Assembly: GCA_902536295.1 (NCBI GenBank)
Contig: CACAWS010000001.1
Location: forward strand, 107,452-171,451
Length of the DNA stretch: 64,000 nt
Reading direction: 5' to 3'
From: an uncultured SAR86 cluster bacterium
GTDB taxonomy: Bacteria > Pseudomonadota > Gammaproteobacteria > Magnimaribacterales > AG-339-G14
Part shown: in pieces, positions 62,819 through 64,000 of the stretch
Numbering within the stretch: the stretch's first letter is position 1
How the letters are laid out: each line of letters opens with the position of its first letter
Notes under the pieces: generated by a model
Told to the model about the DNA's origin: nothing
Seen by the model: the letters and a program-made list of their open reading frames with translations, nothing else
Database searches by the model: none
Translations under genes and position numbers: made by a program

Positions 62819-63475
62819 CTAAGCAATATTATTTAAATCAAACTCTTCGGCAATCTGAGAGTAATGTTCAACCATTTGCTGAGTGAGAATATTTCTATCG
62901 GCGTCTAATATTTGAGTGGAATAGTTTTTAGCTGTTATTTCAGAAAATCTAATTAATTCTGTCAATGCATTGACGGAATTACTCTTAGGTTTCATTGAAT
63001 AAATTAAAGTCATTACAGAAGTAGATAAAATATTTTCATCCTCCGAAAATTTACCGGGGTTTAATCCATTAACAAACATAAAATTATTTCCATCTTCTAA
63101 AATTATCCTGAACCAACCACCTTCATCAATGAAGCTGAATTCAGAACTTTCAAGAAAATTAATTAAATTTTGGTATTCAAAGACTTGTTCTTCAGCTTCT
63201 AAATGAATGGTAATAAGGTCTGAATTTTCTTCTGCACGGAAAACAGAATCATACTCAGCCTCTCCCTCAAACGTTTCTAAATCATCAATTTCAGATGGTT
63301 CGCTAATAACTTCTTCGTCGGTTTTTAGTGTTGGTTCAAATAATTCTCTCGAATTTACTTTCTTATTTATTTCTATTGCTGATTTTTTCCCAAAAAAAAT
63401 TCTTTTAAATATCAAAATTAATGTTACTGATATTGCTAAACCTAAAAGAATTATTATTATTTCATTAATGCTCAT
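62819..63475 (-). CDS. zipA: Cell-division protein ZipA
   Basis: Anchors FtsZ to the inner membrane; 218 residues, shorter than E. coli ZipA because of a shorter acidic linker. One N-terminal span (about 4-24) followed by a basic patch (KRIFFGKKS), an acidic linker (EEVISEPSEIDDLETFEGE) and a ZipA C-terminal FtsZ-binding domain from about 85 (SDLITIHLEAEEQVFEYQNL). Its ATG overlaps the smc stop by one base and the gene is 3 bases before ligA. Confidence 0.9.
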   Translation of the reverse strand: MSINEIIIILLGLAISVTLILIFKRIFFGKKSAIEINKKVNSRELFEPTLKTDEEVISEPSEIDDLETFEGEAEYDSVFRAEENSDLITIHLEAEEQVFEYQNLINFLESSEFSFIDEGGWFRIILEDGNNFMFVNGLNPGKFSEDENILSTSVMTLIYSMKPKSNSVNALTELIRFSEITAKNYSTQILDADRNILTQQMVEHYSQIAEEFDLNNIA

Positions 63476-64000
63476 TATACCGCTGCTAATTTAATCGCCT
63501 CATCTATGTCAACTGTCACTAATCTTGAAACACCCGGTTCTTGCATTGTAACTCCTATCAAATGTTTACTTTTTTCCATAGAAATTTTGTTGTGAGTGAC
63601 AAATATAAATTGAACTTGATTAGACATTTCTTCAACCATATTAATAAATCTTGAGGTATTAAAGTCATCTAAGGGAGCATCAATTTCATCCAAAATACAG
63701 AAAGGAGCTGGATTCAAAGAAAAGAAAGAAAAAACTAAAGCTATAGAAGACAATGCTTTCTCCCCTCCCGATAACTGAGATACATTAACGTTTTTCTTAC
63801 CAGGCGGCATTGCTTTAAAAACGATACCTGTGTCTAGGATATCATCTGAAGTTGTTTCTAATTTTGCATGACCACCACCAAATAATTTGGGAAACAGTTC
63901 AGCAATCTTTATATTCAAACTATCATAAGTATCTTTAAACAACGTCTTTGATTCTTGATCAATTTTTTTGATAGCATTTTCTAGAGTTTTCAATGCGCTT
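63475..64000 (-). CDS. smc: Chromosome segregation protein SMC, C-terminal part (right edge cut)
   Basis: The end of the SMC ATPase head, about 175 residues, with the open frame running off the window. [19 protein letters not shown] is the ABC signature; [14 protein letters not shown] the Walker B and D-loop; [12 protein letters not shown] the H-loop. SMC compacts and segregates chromosomes. Order smc - zipA - ligA is the usual gammaproteobacterial arrangement and anchors the taxonomic guess. The TTG at 63993 is internal, not a start. Confidence 0.95.
   Translation of the reverse strand, partial: SALKTLENAIKKIDQESKTLFKDTYDSLNIKIAELFPKLFGGGHAKLETTSDDILDTGIVFKAMPPGKKNVNVSQLSGGEKALSSIALVFSFFSLNPAPFCILDEIDAPLDDFNTSRFINMVEEMSNQVQFIFVTHNKISMEKSKHLIGVTMQEPGVSRLVTVDIDEAIKLAAV

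Noticed and set aside
1-64000. Mobile elements, CRISPR arrays, prophage or integration sites
   Set aside because: No transposase, integrase, phage gene, direct-repeat array or target-site duplication was seen; the tRNA-Leu gene has no repeat of its 3' end nearby that I could find.

Overview
The window reads as a compact, AT-rich (about one third G+C by eye) chromosome segment of a marine gammaproteobacterium, most like the SAR86 group. The support is the gene order SMC - ZipA - LigA at the right edge (a gammaproteobacterial arrangement), a TonB-dependent receptor, a load of acyl-CoA, P450, phytanoyl-dioxygenase and dehalogenase genes, intergenic gaps always below 200 bases, and many overlapping genes. 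The SAR86 assignment is inference from gene content. I see no rRNA, CRISPR array, insertion sequence, integrase or prophage gene. One tRNA (Leu, anticodon TAG) is present. All large reading frames are intact; only the two edge genes are cut by the window.

Layout. 1-8.4 kb: end of a TonB-dependent receptor, then a plus-strand run with a phosphoribosyltransferase, cytochrome P450, HflX, a PhyH dioxygenase, a sirtuin and a Rossmann-fold protein, interleaved with five tiny hydrophobic proteins, two of which are newly called here. 8.4-14.8 kb: ferritin-like protein and MAPEG protein around a Fur-box-like palindrome, glutaredoxin, oligopeptidase B, and a DUF5916-type outer-membrane protein. 14.8-21.6 kb: a signalling block with an EAL phosphodiesterase, a GGDEF protein carrying a REC domain and kinase-less H-boxes, a CheY-like regulator, a 996-residue hybrid kinase, and a small TonB-domain protein. 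21.6-29.3 kb: CBS-domain protein, ThDP enzyme, two haloalkane-dehalogenase-like hydrolases, an acyl-CoA synthetase, and a 29-residue lipoprotein.

29.4-37.3 kb is a tight seven-gene operon (enoyl-CoA hydratase, SDR, acyl-CoA synthetase, SDR, YwaF-type membrane protein, FATP-type acyl-CoA synthetase, double DSBA-like protein). It looks like a route that activates and oxidises some carboxylic acid whose identity I cannot read from the sequence. It is followed by a transsulfuration-type pair led by a 41-residue basic protein. 39.6-46.5 kb: a long minus-strand operon starting with circularly permuted ATP-grasp and alpha-E proteins and ending in PurU, a VOC protein and a glycosyltransferase, with the proteasome-like protease Anbu divergent from it. 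The transglutaminase-like partner usually found with this set is not here.

46.5-60.2 kb: two flavin monooxygenases, RlmN, rhodanese, an enoyl-CoA hydratase homologue without the usual catalytic glutamates, a thioesterase, a photolyase-family protein that seems to lack its iron-sulfur motif plus an overlapping DUF2256 protein, quinone oxidoreductase, and three acyl-CoA dehydrogenases, two of which look like subunits of one heteromer. 60.2-64 kb: lytic transglycosylase lipoprotein, LigA with an altered zinc finger, ZipA and the SMC C-terminus. The strongest candidates for something new are the seven-gene acyl-CoA operon, the coupled c-di-GMP module with a duplicated H-box, the Anbu locus with a start-proximal palindrome, the FeS-less photolyase with DUF2256, and the micro-lipoprotein.
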